Assembly: GCA_943788935.1 (NCBI GenBank)
Contig: CALSSE010000005.1
Location: 186,001 to 250,000, forward strand
DNA: 64,000 bases
Source of the DNA: an uncultured bacterium
Lineage (GTDB): Bacteria > Myxococcota_A > Bradymonadia > UBA7976 > VGTA01
Direction: 5' to 3'
Shown: positions 53,347 to 62,600 of the stretch, piece by piece
How the letters are laid out: the number at the start of each line of letters is the position of its first letter
Numbering within the stretch: position 1 is the first letter of the stretch
The notes under the pieces: generated by a model
What the model saw: the letters and a program-made list of their open reading frames with translations, nothing else
Told to the model about the DNA's origin: nothing
The model's database searches: none
Position numbers and translations under genes: made by a program

Positions 53347-53577
53347 ATGAGCGTAACTATGGACGCAGGCGTGAACGCCATGCTTGGGCAAGCGCAAGCG
53401 ATGAGTCAAATCAACGTGCAGACTGTGGCTCAAGTTAAGCTCGCTAAGGGAGTGAATGACATGCACAAGAACGCGGTCATGACCCTCATCAGCAGCGCTG
53501 GACTCGCTACCTACTCACGCTCGGGGGAAATGAATGTCATTCCCCCCAAAGGGATGCAGGTCAACGCTATAGGTTGA
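53347..53577 (+). CDS. Small protein resembling the YjfB putative motility family
   Basis: 76 residues. The central helix (AMSQINVQTVAQVKLAKGVNDMHKNAVMTLISSA) has the spacing and Gln/Val/Leu pattern of YjfB-like proteins (PF14070), a small family linked with motility in Bacillus. Similarity is limited to this stretch. A good AGGAGAG site precedes the ATG. A 25-nt hairpin (gggggaaatga / tcattccccc) lies inside the 3' coding part at about 53523-53547. Its stop codon is the start of a 14-bp repeat array. Confidence 0.5.
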   Translation: MSVTMDAGVNAMLGQAQAMSQINVQTVAQVKLAKGVNDMHKNAVMTLISSAGLATYSRSGEMNVIPPKGMQVNAIG

Positions 53578-53668
53578 ACAGCGGCGGTTGAACAGCGGCG
53601 GTTGAACAGCGGCGGTTGAACAGCGGCGGTTGAACAGCGGCGGTTGAACAGCGACGGTTGAACAGCGG
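53572..53668. repeat. 14-bp tandem repeat, seven copies, starting at a stop codon
   Basis: The unit ggttgaacagcggc is repeated seven times; the first copy contains the stop codon (TGA) of the preceding small gene. Confidence 0.97.
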
Positions 53669-53750
53669 GCGATCATCATAGACCTCACCTCAATGATCCG
53701 CTATCGTGGTTAGAGCACGTAAGCGAGAAGTGGGAGATGAGGACTGATAG

Positions 53751-55352
53751 ATGATAATGACCTTGAGAGATACGATAGTGGTCACCCTAGTGTTAATACT
53801 CGCTGTGGGATGTGATCAAGGCGCTGAGCCCAAGGCTGAACGAGCGCTAGATATGATCTTGAACGATGTGGGGGGAGCAGAAGAAAGCTCAGAGATCGAT
53901 CAAGGTGAGCCACAAATAGAGAGTGATGCTGGCCTCGCACCAATAGAAGATATGCAAGTTATGGACGATCTCGCGATCCCCGAAGAGTTAAACTTACCAT
54001 GGGTGAGTCCGCCTGAGGGCTCTCAGGTCATTGAGGCTGAGCCTCAGCGTGAGGGAGATCCTGAACAAGGTTATTATCATTTTATTAACTCGCCCTTCGT
54101 GGGATGTGGGATCCCACTCTCGGTCTTTGAGCGGGTCGGTGACGCTAGTCGCTTCTTTCCCCTCGTGGGTCTCCCCGCCGAAGAGGCTTACCTCGATGGC
54201 CGAGTCGGAGGCAACGTAGATCTCCCCTACTTTCTTACCTATAATCGGACAGAGAGTGATGTAGAGATCGCCGCCACCAACTGTATGAGTTGCCACGCAG
54301 GGCTCTTCCAAGAGCAGCTCTTGGTTGGCTTAGGGAATAGCACCCTCAATACAACCAATGATGTGAGCGTTTTCGCTAATGGGCTAGGGAGCCTCGTCGA
54401 TGATCCCGCAGAACGTGAAGCATGGGCATACTGGGCAGAGCGTATGTCAGCGGTCGCTCCCGAGATCGTCCTCGACACCAAAGGAGTAGTCGCCGCAGAC
54501 AACCTCGCCTTAGTCTTATTTGGTCGTCGAGATCCAAGCACCCTCGAGTGGCGTGATGAGTATCAAGTTGAAGTACCCGATGAGGTACCAGCGGTCCCCT
54601 TAGCGGTCCCTCCACTGTGGAGAATGGGCAAGAAAAATGCCATGTTCTACTCTGGATCATTTCGGGGAGATCACAGCCGCTATATGTTCGCCGCGAGCTC
54701 TCTCTGTCTAACGGGTCTAGATGAGTTTCGTGAAATCGACAGTTACTTCAACCATGTAAGAGCGTGGATCGCCTCTCTCGAGCCACCCGTTTGGCCCTAT
54801 GAGCTCGATACAACACGAGTGGTTCGGGGTGAACGAATCTTCGAGCGTAGCTGTAGCGGCTGTCATGGTACCTATGGAGATGAGCCCACCTACCCTAACT
54901 TGGTCATCCCTGAGGCAGAGATCGGTACTGACCCACTCTTGCTAGTCTTTGAGCAGCTCTTCGTTCAAAGCCTCGGTCCTTGGTTTGAGCAAACTCCTCT
55001 CACCGAGAGTAATTACCTGACCGCTACCGGTGGATATATGGCTCCTCCCCTCGATGGGATATGGATCACCGCTCCTTACCTTCATAACGACAGCGTCCCC
55101 TCACTCGCCGCGCTTCTCGACTCGAGTCGTCGACCCTCTTATTGGCGAAGAGCCTCCTATGACTCCAATGACTTTGACCCCATAGAGGTTGGATGGCGCT
55201 ATGAGGCACGTGAGGTCGGTCGCGATGGAGGAGCTGGTCCCGAGGTTTATGACGCGACTCGACTCGGTTACCTCAATGAAGGCCACACCTATGGTGACCA
55301 CCTTAGCCAAGAGCAACGCCTCGATCTTATTGAGTACTTAAAAACTCTTTAA
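53751..55352 (+). CDS. Dihaem cytochrome c lipoprotein (cytochrome c peroxidase-like)
   Basis: 533 residues. The signal peptide ends at LILAVGC (Cys21), followed by an acidic linker to about residue 85. Two c-type haem sites are present: CMSCH at 178-182 and CSGCH at 368-372. The second lies in the typical RGERIFERSCSGCHGTYGDEP context, and SVPSLAALLDSSRRPSYWRR near the C-terminus is the usual end of dihaem cytochrome-c-peroxidase-like proteins. The family oxidises small molecules or transfers electrons outside the inner membrane. The specific substrate is unknown. Confidence 0.87.
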   Translation: MIMTLRDTIVVTLVLILAVGCDQGAEPKAERALDMILNDVGGAEESSEIDQGEPQIESDAGLAPIEDMQVMDDLAIPEELNLPWVSPPEGSQVIEAEPQREGDPEQGYYHFINSPFVGCGIPLSVFERVGDASRFFPLVGLPAEEAYLDGRVGGNVDLPYFLTYNRTESDVEIAATNCMSCHAGLFQEQLLVGLGNSTLNTTNDVSVFANGLGSLVDDPAEREAWAYWAERMSAVAPEIVLDTKGVVAADNLALVLFGRRDPSTLEWRDEYQVEVPDEVPAVPLAVPPLWRMGKKNAMFYSGSFRGDHSRYMFAASSLCLTGLDEFREIDSYFNHVRAWIASLEPPVWPYELDTTRVVRGERIFERSCSGCHGTYGDEPTYPNLVIPEAEIGTDPLLLVFEQLFVQSLGPWFEQTPLTESNYLTATGGYMAPPLDGIWITAPYLHNDSVPSLAALLDSSRRPSYWRRASYDSNDFDPIEVGWRYEAREVGRDGGAGPEVYDATRLGYLNEGHTYGDHLSQEQRLDLIEYLKTL

Positions 55353-55417
55353 ACCTGTACTCAACGGTAAGCCGCGTCCACAATAAGCCAAATCGACGTA
55401 GAGACTCTCACTGACCT

Positions 55418-56227
55418 TCAATGAGATAGAGTTTTCGGCCACTCACCGACCAAGCGGGGCGCTGAGACCCCTAGTGACTCAAAAGAGTGAGTCACCTTTA
55501 AAGACTCAATGTTGAGGCTGAGACCTGCAGAGAGTCTATGAGTGATTGATACCCATGCGCGTGACTCTGTCTGTCTCCAACCCTCCCAAGAGCTCTTCAC
55601 TCCCCCAATCGGTATAATGCTCACCCACATTTGCCAAGCGATAGGACGCCCCTCATCGTTTAAATGCCACAGATAGTGATCCCCAGGAGTACTCCCTCCT
55701 GTCTTATAGAACACTAAGAGAGAGTCATGAGGCCAATCATCGCTCTTCACTAAGGCCCGAGATGTCCCTGGATCTCTGATTTTAAAAGGCGCGAAGGCCC
55801 AAAACGAGTCGTTATTAAACGCTTTAATCGCTTTTTGAACATAATCTCGCTCATCATCAGAGGATACTCGCTCATCATCCTCTATCGCCCAACCTCGTTG
55901 ACCATTAAGATCAAGGTAGACAAAGAGGGTATCCTCGAGCTGTACTCGCGCTCTCTCTAAACCTCTATGCCACAGATAATGATAACCACGAAAACTCCAT
56001 TGGGCGCCTTCTGATACTTCAAAATCGGGTGCGTTAATGGCTTTGAGTAACCGATCAGCGATGCGCTCCGCAGCCGGGCCTTCTTCCCCTTGAGGAAGAG
56101 GGTCAGAGAGTGCACCACACCCCATCACTGATCCAAGGGTAAAGAGAATGAGCGAGAGGAAGTAAACATGACTTGAGCGAAGATGACTTGAGCGAAGATG
56201 ACTTGAGCGAAGACTAAAGAGAGTCAC
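55418..56227 (-). CDS. Lipoprotein of unknown function with LRSSH repeats in the n-region
   Basis: 269 residues. The n-region is LRSSH repeated three times from a 15-bp unit (acttgagcgaagatg), then a hydrophobic stretch and the lipobox GSVMGC (Cys37). The body contains ERIADRLLKAINAPDF, WSFRGYHYLWHRGLERARVQ, FWAFAPFKIRDPGTSRALV and GGSTPGDHYLWHLNDEGRPIAWQMWVSIIPIGG, suggesting one beta-sandwich or LolA-like half-barrel. No family assigned. The start at 56227 lies before the repeat; no Met is found after it. Confidence 0.65.
   Translation of the reverse strand: MTLFSLRSSHLRSSHLRSSHVYFLSLILFTLGSVMGCGALSDPLPQGEEGPAAERIADRLLKAINAPDFEVSEGAQWSFRGYHYLWHRGLERARVQLEDTLFVYLDLNGQRGWAIEDDERVSSDDERDYVQKAIKAFNNDSFWAFAPFKIRDPGTSRALVKSDDWPHDSLLVFYKTGGSTPGDHYLWHLNDEGRPIAWQMWVSIIPIGGVKSSWEGWRQTESRAWVSITHRLSAGLSLNIESLKVTHSFESLGVSAPRLVGEWPKTLSH
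56164..56214. repeat. 15-bp tandem repeat, three copies, in a lipoprotein n-region
   Basis: The unit acttgagcgaagatg is repeated three times and encodes LRSSH on the minus strand. Confidence 0.95.
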
Positions 56228-56349
56228 GACATAAACCTCACTGAGATTATTTACAGGTAGGAGAACTTAGAAGATACCACTCAACGAATTTGGCTTCAGC
56301 CTCTCAGCCCCCTTAAAGTCGATTCTATCTCCTTAAAGTTCTTTAATCA

Positions 56350-56380
56350 CTTAAACCTCTCTAAGCGCTTAAACCTCTCT
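56350..56380. repeat. 18-bp repeat spanning the stop codon of the reverse transcriptase gene
   Basis: cttaaacctctct occurs twice at an 18-bp spacing; the second copy contains the stop codon of the RT gene. Confidence 0.9.
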
Positions 56381-57682
56381 CAACTTCTCCATGAGGGATC
56401 GACCTTGATCGGGGTCCGTCATATGGATAAAGGCGATGAGACCGATTAAGTGGTTAATACTCTCCCCCTCATGCAACGCCTTACCTCGCTTGAGGTTATG
56501 GATCATCGCCCGCACCTTTCTTCTTAGCTCTCTCGGTGTCCGAGGTTGGTCATCCCCGTTTATGATAAGTCCGGTCACTTTCTGCTGATGTCCTACCCTC
56601 ATTACGTGGGTCTTATCAGCGCGCACCTTGAGCCCTTCATCCTCTACCACCGCATGAACCGTCCCGAATAGCTGCTTAATCATCGATGAGAAACTAGGAG
56701 CATCCTCGGATCTTGCCTGAGGGAGACTAAAGGTTAAGTCATCCGCATAGCGCGTATAACGCCAGCCATTCTTCTCGGCAAAGCCGGCTAAACGACGATC
56801 TAATCGTAAACAGGCAGCGTTGGTAAGCGCCGGACTCGCTGGAGAGCCTTGAGGGAGACAACGAGGTCCCATCGCGATATAGACACGCTCTCCTTGATCC
56901 TCCACCACTTGTCGAGGCGCCTCAGTACATAAGAGAGCGAGCAGGGCAGCGATGCCATCCATATAGCCTGCTTGACGAAAAATACCCTTTACTCGCTTGA
57001 AGGTGAAAGTAGGGAAGAAATCAGCGAGATCCATGCTCACCACGACTGAAGAGTCAATATGCTCTACCGCGTTACTATAAATCGAACGTCCTGGGAGGAA
57101 CCCATGGGCGGCGCCATGTACAGTGAGCCGCTCAGCGATATTCCGTAATACCCAATGTTGAGCGGCTTTAAGTTTAGGCATCGGAGCCCAAATCTCTCGT
57201 AAGCCACCGCTCTTCTTGGGGATCGTGAAAGAGCGATAATGGATCGACGTCGCAGCCTCTCGATGATAGCAGAGCCATCGAAGCTCGCCGAGACTGATCT
57301 CTAACTGCTCACAGAGCTCTTCTGGAGTCTCTATCTGAGGTAGGTTTCGCTGCTGAAGACGAGCTGATAAGTGATCAGGGTCAAAGAAATCAATGCTGAC
57401 ATCACTTTGCCAAAAGACCTCTTCGCCTAGGTGAACGATATGAAGCGCTGTATACGAACGCCACACCTTCGCCTGAAGTGGCTTACGTACTACTTCCTCA
57501 GCCTTAATCTCTTCAATGTAGGCCTTTTTTTGCTTCGACCCCATGCTGAGAACATCTTGACGCTTCACCCAAACGCCGTGTTCACGGAGTTTAGATTCTA
57601 CATATTTACGCGGTCCTCCCGCGCTGACGACCTCATCCCAAAATGATTGGTGTGAGGCTCGATCGCTGAGATGATCACTCAT
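56369..57682 (-). CDS. Retron-type reverse transcriptase
   Basis: 437 residues, no signal peptide. An N-terminal extension of about 135 residues precedes the RT core. RT blocks: IPKKSGGLREIWAPMPKLKAAQHWVLRNIA, HGFLPGRSIYSNAVEH with the retron NAXXH motif (204-208), VVSMDLADFFPTFTF with the first catalytic Asp218, LPQGSPASPALTN, RYADDLTFS with YADD (312-315) and VTGLI with the retron VTG motif (369-371). The order and the LLALLCTEAPR stretch resemble myxobacterial retron RTs. LPQG..SP is unlike the SQ motif of DGR enzymes. It starts at an ATG that overlaps the stop of the SWIM gene by 4 bp, so it lacks a preceding msr-msd region. Third gene of a leftward unit. Confidence 0.93.
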   Translation of the reverse strand: MSDHLSDRASHQSFWDEVVSAGGPRKYVESKLREHGVWVKRQDVLSMGSKQKKAYIEEIKAEEVVRKPLQAKVWRSYTALHIVHLGEEVFWQSDVSIDFFDPDHLSARLQQRNLPQIETPEELCEQLEISLGELRWLCYHREAATSIHYRSFTIPKKSGGLREIWAPMPKLKAAQHWVLRNIAERLTVHGAAHGFLPGRSIYSNAVEHIDSSVVVSMDLADFFPTFTFKRVKGIFRQAGYMDGIAALLALLCTEAPRQVVEDQGERVYIAMGPRCLPQGSPASPALTNAACLRLDRRLAGFAEKNGWRYTRYADDLTFSLPQARSEDAPSFSSMIKQLFGTVHAVVEDEGLKVRADKTHVMRVGHQQKVTGLIINGDDQPRTPRELRRKVRAMIHNLKRGKALHEGESINHLIGLIAFIHMTDPDQGRSLMEKLREV

Positions 57683-59574
57683 GATTGACTCGCATCCATA
57701 TAGTCGCGTCGCTCTAACTCAGCGACTCGTTTAAAATAAGCCGCACGAGCGGCGGCGATTTCAGAGAATAGACGATGGAAGAAGCGTGGGGACTCTCCCT
57801 CATCCTCCCAACGCTCGATGAGGAGCTTACGCTTCAGCTCCACGACTCGGCTCAGCTCACGGCCACGTTGGCGTTTTAAGTATACTGAAGTGGCGACTTC
57901 TACCCGCTCAGGATGAGCGGCGAGCTCTGCCTGACGCGCGGCCTCATCGCTTGCATACTTAACCCAAAGCGCTATGACGTGTGGACAAGGTCCTAATTTC
58001 TGTTTCTCTCGATCCTTCATCCACGCGCAATCGCAGCTGACCTTACGCATCCCTGCCCCCTCGAGGATTTGAAACTGCGGTGTATAGACGGGCTCTACCG
58101 GTAAATGAGCTGCCGGCAACTCGGTTACCTCGCCGAGAACCTCTATCTCACCGGTAGGGAGCTCACTCACTGTAGTGATCACTCTCCCAAGTTCAGCAAG
58201 TTTTGAACCTCTCGCCTCACGCTCGTTTCGATAACGCAACGCTGAAGGAGAGAGTCCGCTAAATAGCGTTCTCTGAGAGAGGGTTCCGCTCTTAAAATCA
58301 GGACGGGCTAGGCCCACTTGAATGAGTGCCCTTACCACATCTTTGGGGTGATGGGTATCGGGTATAGCAACGCTCTCCGAGATGAGTTCAGCGAGTTGCT
58401 TAGCAGTGAGAGACCCAGCTTTACTGAGAACCTCTTGAGCTGAAGACAGCAGAGGTTCCGAGACATCTGCTCGAGGGAGAGTGAGATCTAAGAGGACCCC
58501 TCTAGACCAGTTGTTTGGTCGAAAGCCCATTGTCGCCAAGGTGAAGGTCATCGCTCCACAATGAAGAACCCAAAAGGTCGGCTGGGCCTCCCCCAAAGCG
58601 CGTAATTCTACGTGGTCGATGTAGGGAAGAAGCTGATCAAAGATAAGCAGATCTCTTCGATCCCAGACCCCTAGGATCTCAGCGCGGTCGCCTCGATAGA
58701 CCTCACCGGTACATACTAAACGCCAGTTCCAAGGCTCAAGAGTGAGCGCTGGGGGCTTTCCAGGTACTAACTCAAAGCGCACTCCCTTCTTTTGCTTGGG
58801 CAGGTCAGCGTTAAGGCGAATCTGCTGTAGGACATTATACAAGTCCATACGACTGAGCGAGATTGAGCGGAGAGGTCGAGTGGAAGCAGAGAGGAGCTGA
58901 GTGAAGTTACGCATCCACTCTGTCGGAGCGGGGAGGGTTTTGGTGAGCTGTCCTACACATTCATCTCTGACCTCATTAGGACTAGCACCTAAGCTCAGGG
59001 TGAGCGCTCCATTGTTATTAAGAGTCGTGAGACCTCTCTGCAGCGTCTCTCCTCCCTCAAACTGAGCGCTGAGCTCTCTCACTCCCTCACCCTTAACATC
59101 ATAGCCCTCAGGGGAGACGCTGATCATGGCGTAGACTCTGCCCGTTGGATCTAGGGTCTCAAAGGCGAGCCCCGACTCATTAAGAGAGACCGTTGGGTCA
59201 CAGCCTACCCAAGCGGTCGGATCATGATCACCGAGGAAGTGATAAAAGGATCGGCTAACCTCTATAGGGGTGATATTAGGGTCTAAGCCTCGACGCCATG
59301 AGGCATACGCCTCATACACCTGAGGGTCATCAGGGAGATAAGCGCCTTTAGGTTGATGAAGAGAGAGAAAGATCCTCATCGCTTCGCGGAACACTAAAGG
59401 ATCCTTGAGGGTGAGTTCTGCGCGAGGAGACGGCGCTGAATTCCCCTCTAGAGAGTGAGTGAACAGGCAGACGCGCTGCTCGTCAGGGCGGGGGCGCTCT
59501 ACTGAGCTCACTCCTGCATAATGCAAAGAGAGAGCCTTAGTCATCGGGGTTTCGCTGTATTGGTCGCTCATCAT
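57679..59574 (-). CDS. SWIM zinc-finger protein
   Basis: 631 residues, soluble. The SWIM motif is CDCAWMKDREKQKLGPCPH with ligands Cys514, Cys516, Cys530 and His532 (CxCx13CxH). The rest is mostly unassigned: an N-terminal domain (about 50-210), a WD-like stretch with RPLRSISLSRMDLYNVLQ and WNWRLVCTGEVYRGDRAEILGVWDRRDLLIFDQLLP, and a helical segment before the SWIM motif that could bind DNA. SWIM fingers bind DNA or protein and occur in conflict systems with MoxR ATPases and vWA proteins, as well as in MuDR transposases. It is the second gene of the unit; stop and RT start overlap. Confidence 0.88.
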   Translation of the reverse strand: MMSDQYSETPMTKALSLHYAGVSSVERPRPDEQRVCLFTHSLEGNSAPSPRAELTLKDPLVFREAMRIFLSLHQPKGAYLPDDPQVYEAYASWRRGLDPNITPIEVSRSFYHFLGDHDPTAWVGCDPTVSLNESGLAFETLDPTGRVYAMISVSPEGYDVKGEGVRELSAQFEGGETLQRGLTTLNNNGALTLSLGASPNEVRDECVGQLTKTLPAPTEWMRNFTQLLSASTRPLRSISLSRMDLYNVLQQIRLNADLPKQKKGVRFELVPGKPPALTLEPWNWRLVCTGEVYRGDRAEILGVWDRRDLLIFDQLLPYIDHVELRALGEAQPTFWVLHCGAMTFTLATMGFRPNNWSRGVLLDLTLPRADVSEPLLSSAQEVLSKAGSLTAKQLAELISESVAIPDTHHPKDVVRALIQVGLARPDFKSGTLSQRTLFSGLSPSALRYRNEREARGSKLAELGRVITTVSELPTGEIEVLGEVTELPAAHLPVEPVYTPQFQILEGAGMRKVSCDCAWMKDREKQKLGPCPHVIALWVKYASDEAARQAELAAHPERVEVATSVYLKRQRGRELSRVVELKRKLLIERWEDEGESPRFFHRLFSEIAAARAAYFKRVAELERRDYMDASQS

Positions 59575-59669
59575 CGGGCCTTAGGCGTGAGGTGAAGAGA
59601 GGAAAGAGTAGAGAGGAAAGAGAGAAAAGAGAAGAGAGAGGAAAGAGTCATCGATGGGTCAAAACTTGA
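59575..59669. other. Purine-rich spacer between the HEAT and SWIM genes
   Basis: About 75 of the bases are A/G on the plus strand (ggaaagag and gagaaaagagaag units), so the transcript is pyrimidine-rich here. It separates the HEAT gene's stop from the SWIM gene's start. It could be a pausing or structured region, or a repeat tract. Confidence 0.6.
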
Positions 59670-62600
59670 TCAGTGATTCGGTGAGGGGAGGCGATGACGT
59701 TCTCGTTGTTGACGGCGACGAATGGATCGTCTCCTCGCTCGCCACCCTTCTCGTTGGAGTGACTCTGACGAGCTATTCTTGGCGAGATCGATGAGCGCCT
59801 GCTCTACCGCATCATTTGCGAGGCGCGCGGAGGCGCTGATCAACCCAAGTTGGGTCTCTTCATCGAGGTGGCTTAGATCGCCCGACTGAAGCTCGGTGAG
59901 TAAGCGAATGAGACTAGCGCTATCATCATTAGCGATCAGCGCATTAAGCGCGAAGAAGTCTCCTCGACGAGCGGCGGAGAAGGCGCTCTCTGTGACCTCG
60001 ACTGTAGAGACACGACTCACCGCGTCCCAATCGGCGAGACTCAGTCCACCGACTGATTCAGCGCGATCGTCAGAGAGCGCGTGATCGGCAAGCCCAGCGC
60101 TAATCGCTAAGCGAGTGATCACCGCGCTGAGCTCGGGCGCTTGAGCAGCGGCACAGCTCATCAGGCGTTGATCGATCACCTCGCTCGCGACACCTTCTAG
60201 GGAGAGGAGCTCAAGGGAAAAGAGCGCCTCGCGATACAGCTCGACATCAAGCCCTTCGGCGCATAGAGCGAACCAGATGGGAACCTCTCCTCCCTCGCTG
60301 CGACCCCAGAGCCAAATAAGTTGGCGCCACAGCTTCATCAATTTGGCTTGTTGGGGCTGATGAGCGCCTGCGAGACGGGCGACCTCCATCTCTCTCCAAC
60401 GATCACCAATACTGATGGTCGCGTCTAAGAGTAGCTCACGGTCTTCAACGCTAAGGTTAGCGGAGTCCCCTCCGACTAAGGTGAGCGTCATCTGCGCGAG
60501 ATTAGGTGCCCCTTCAATCGCTTCTGCGAGTCTCTGGAGCAGGGGCGAGAGTGGAGCGGGGCTGAGCTCTCGAAGTTTTGACTCAAAACGGCTCACTGTA
60601 GATCGGTGCTTAGAGCCACGACTAGCGGTGCCAAAGCAGAGCTCAATCCACAATGATGCCTCGCCATGATCTAAGATCACTCGCACGCTCTCTTCCCACT
60701 CATCACTGTGAGTGAGATCGGTCTTGAAGAGCTCGGTCGCGGCGACCAATAATGGAGATAGATCATCTGCTCGATCTACACCAGCGGCGCGCAACAGTCT
60801 GGCGCACCACGCGTTATAAGCCTTAACCCTGCTCGCTTTACCAAAGAGATCACTCTCTCGTAACACCTTAGTGAGGGTCTCAGAGGCTTCTTCAGTGGGA
60901 TCACTGATCAAGGCTTCGATCATCTGATCGTTGATCCGTGAGTTCATCTGAGCGCGGAGCAAGAGCGCTCGTAACGCTCTCCAACCCGCGGGCTCATTAA
61001 ACTGGCGAATCCCTGAGAGCGCCGCCTCCACAAGCTGATAGTCAGCTAACCCGTCGATGAGTCGACTGAGGATCTCCTCAGCGACCTCAGATTTACTCAT
61101 GTAGCCCAAGGCTTCTAAGGCTTCACTGCGAAGAGTATCTTCTTGATCATCGAAGAGGTTCATCAGAGTGGGTACCGCGCGTAAGTCTCGGCTTAAGCCG
61201 AGAGCTGTCACCGCTTGCTCACGCCAATGAGATGACTCCCCCCGGTCACGAGCAATCCCCATCAACAGAGGTACTCCTGCGCTGTTTTGAGCATAAGCTA
61301 AGGCGATCGCGGCGAGGCAGCGTGTGGTTTGATGTCTATGCTTAACCAGAGCTTCAAGTGGAGCAGGGTCAAACGTACGATACTCTACCCGCCAGCGCAG
61401 AGACTCTAGCGCCTCCTCCCTTAGTTGATCAGTCACGACTCCTTCAGGGAGCTTGGCGAGCTTGAGGAGCGCTGCCTCTACTTGAGACGAACGAGTGGTC
61501 TTAGCGGCCTCTATAAGATGGAGATGATATTTAATACTCTCGTAACGGCCAAGCTGAACACAGCGTGTTATGAGTGCGCTGAGGGTCTCCTCTTGATAGG
61601 CTCTCTGCTCTTCTTCTTCACGTTCCTCTTCACTCATCTCCTCCCATATCGCTTCTTCATCAATCGGCTCATCAAATCCGCTAATCTCCAAGACACAACG
61701 CTCTAAGTCATCGGACTCCCATCGAGAGTCTCCCATTAACTTAAGCAGCCTAGAGACGATTGATGAATCTCTCAGCGAGGAGAGTGCTCTCCAAGTCGAA
61801 GAGGCGTCAGCGCTTTGAGTCGGGTCTTTCACAAGCCTATCGAGCACGACCTTGGCGGCTCCACTAACTTTCAGATCTTGGAGGCAGCTGAGCGCTCGCT
61901 TATAGGTGTTAGGTTCAGTAGAGGCGATGAGCGTCTTGAGGGGCTTCACCAAAAGTGATCGTCCCGCTTCATCGAGGGCCCGTTGGCCGATGAGTCGCTC
62001 GCTTACTAAGAGTTGAACCTCTCCACTAGCGCTCTCTTGCCCCTTCCCTCCATACACTTTAAGGAGCTCTGTGAGAGACCCCTCTCGACTCTGATCTTCA
62101 CTCAGCGCCTGTAACAGCTTCACCTCTAACTGAGAGAGACTCCGAGCGCGAGCTTCAGCCTCGTGATCTTCAGTTAAAGGCTTATCTTCGGTAGGCCAAG
62201 CCTTGAGTAAACTCACCCAATGATTAATCGCGGTAGATCGTAGACGCTCATTCGCTGACTCAAAGCCCCTAGTTAAGATCTGTAAACCTCGAGTTGGGTA
62301 GAGCTCAAGGAGAGCTCTCATCGCGGTCGAAGCACCGATCCCGTCATCGCTATGAATCAGCTCTAGCGCCCTCTCATCGCTTACTCTCGCCAACAGCTGA
62401 GCGCCGCGCTCTATACAGGTAGACTGCCCGCTAGAGATTAAGAGCTCCGCTCGACCTAAATCACTGAGTTGCAGAACCTCCCCCTCTTCATCAAGGACAA
62501 TGAGAGCGCGTCTCTGCAAGCTATCATCGAGGCGTAAGCTCATCTGCAAGAGCGCTCGTGCGCCGATCGGATCCGACGGGAATAACGGGACTAGAGCCTG

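Noticed and set aside
56369-57682. The RT as the enzyme of the DGR-like pair at 29.4-30.1 kb
   Set aside because: It has the LPQGSPASP and NAXXH/VTG motifs of retron RTs, not the SQ-type motif of DGR enzymes, and lies 26 kb away. Trans action cannot be excluded but nothing supports it.
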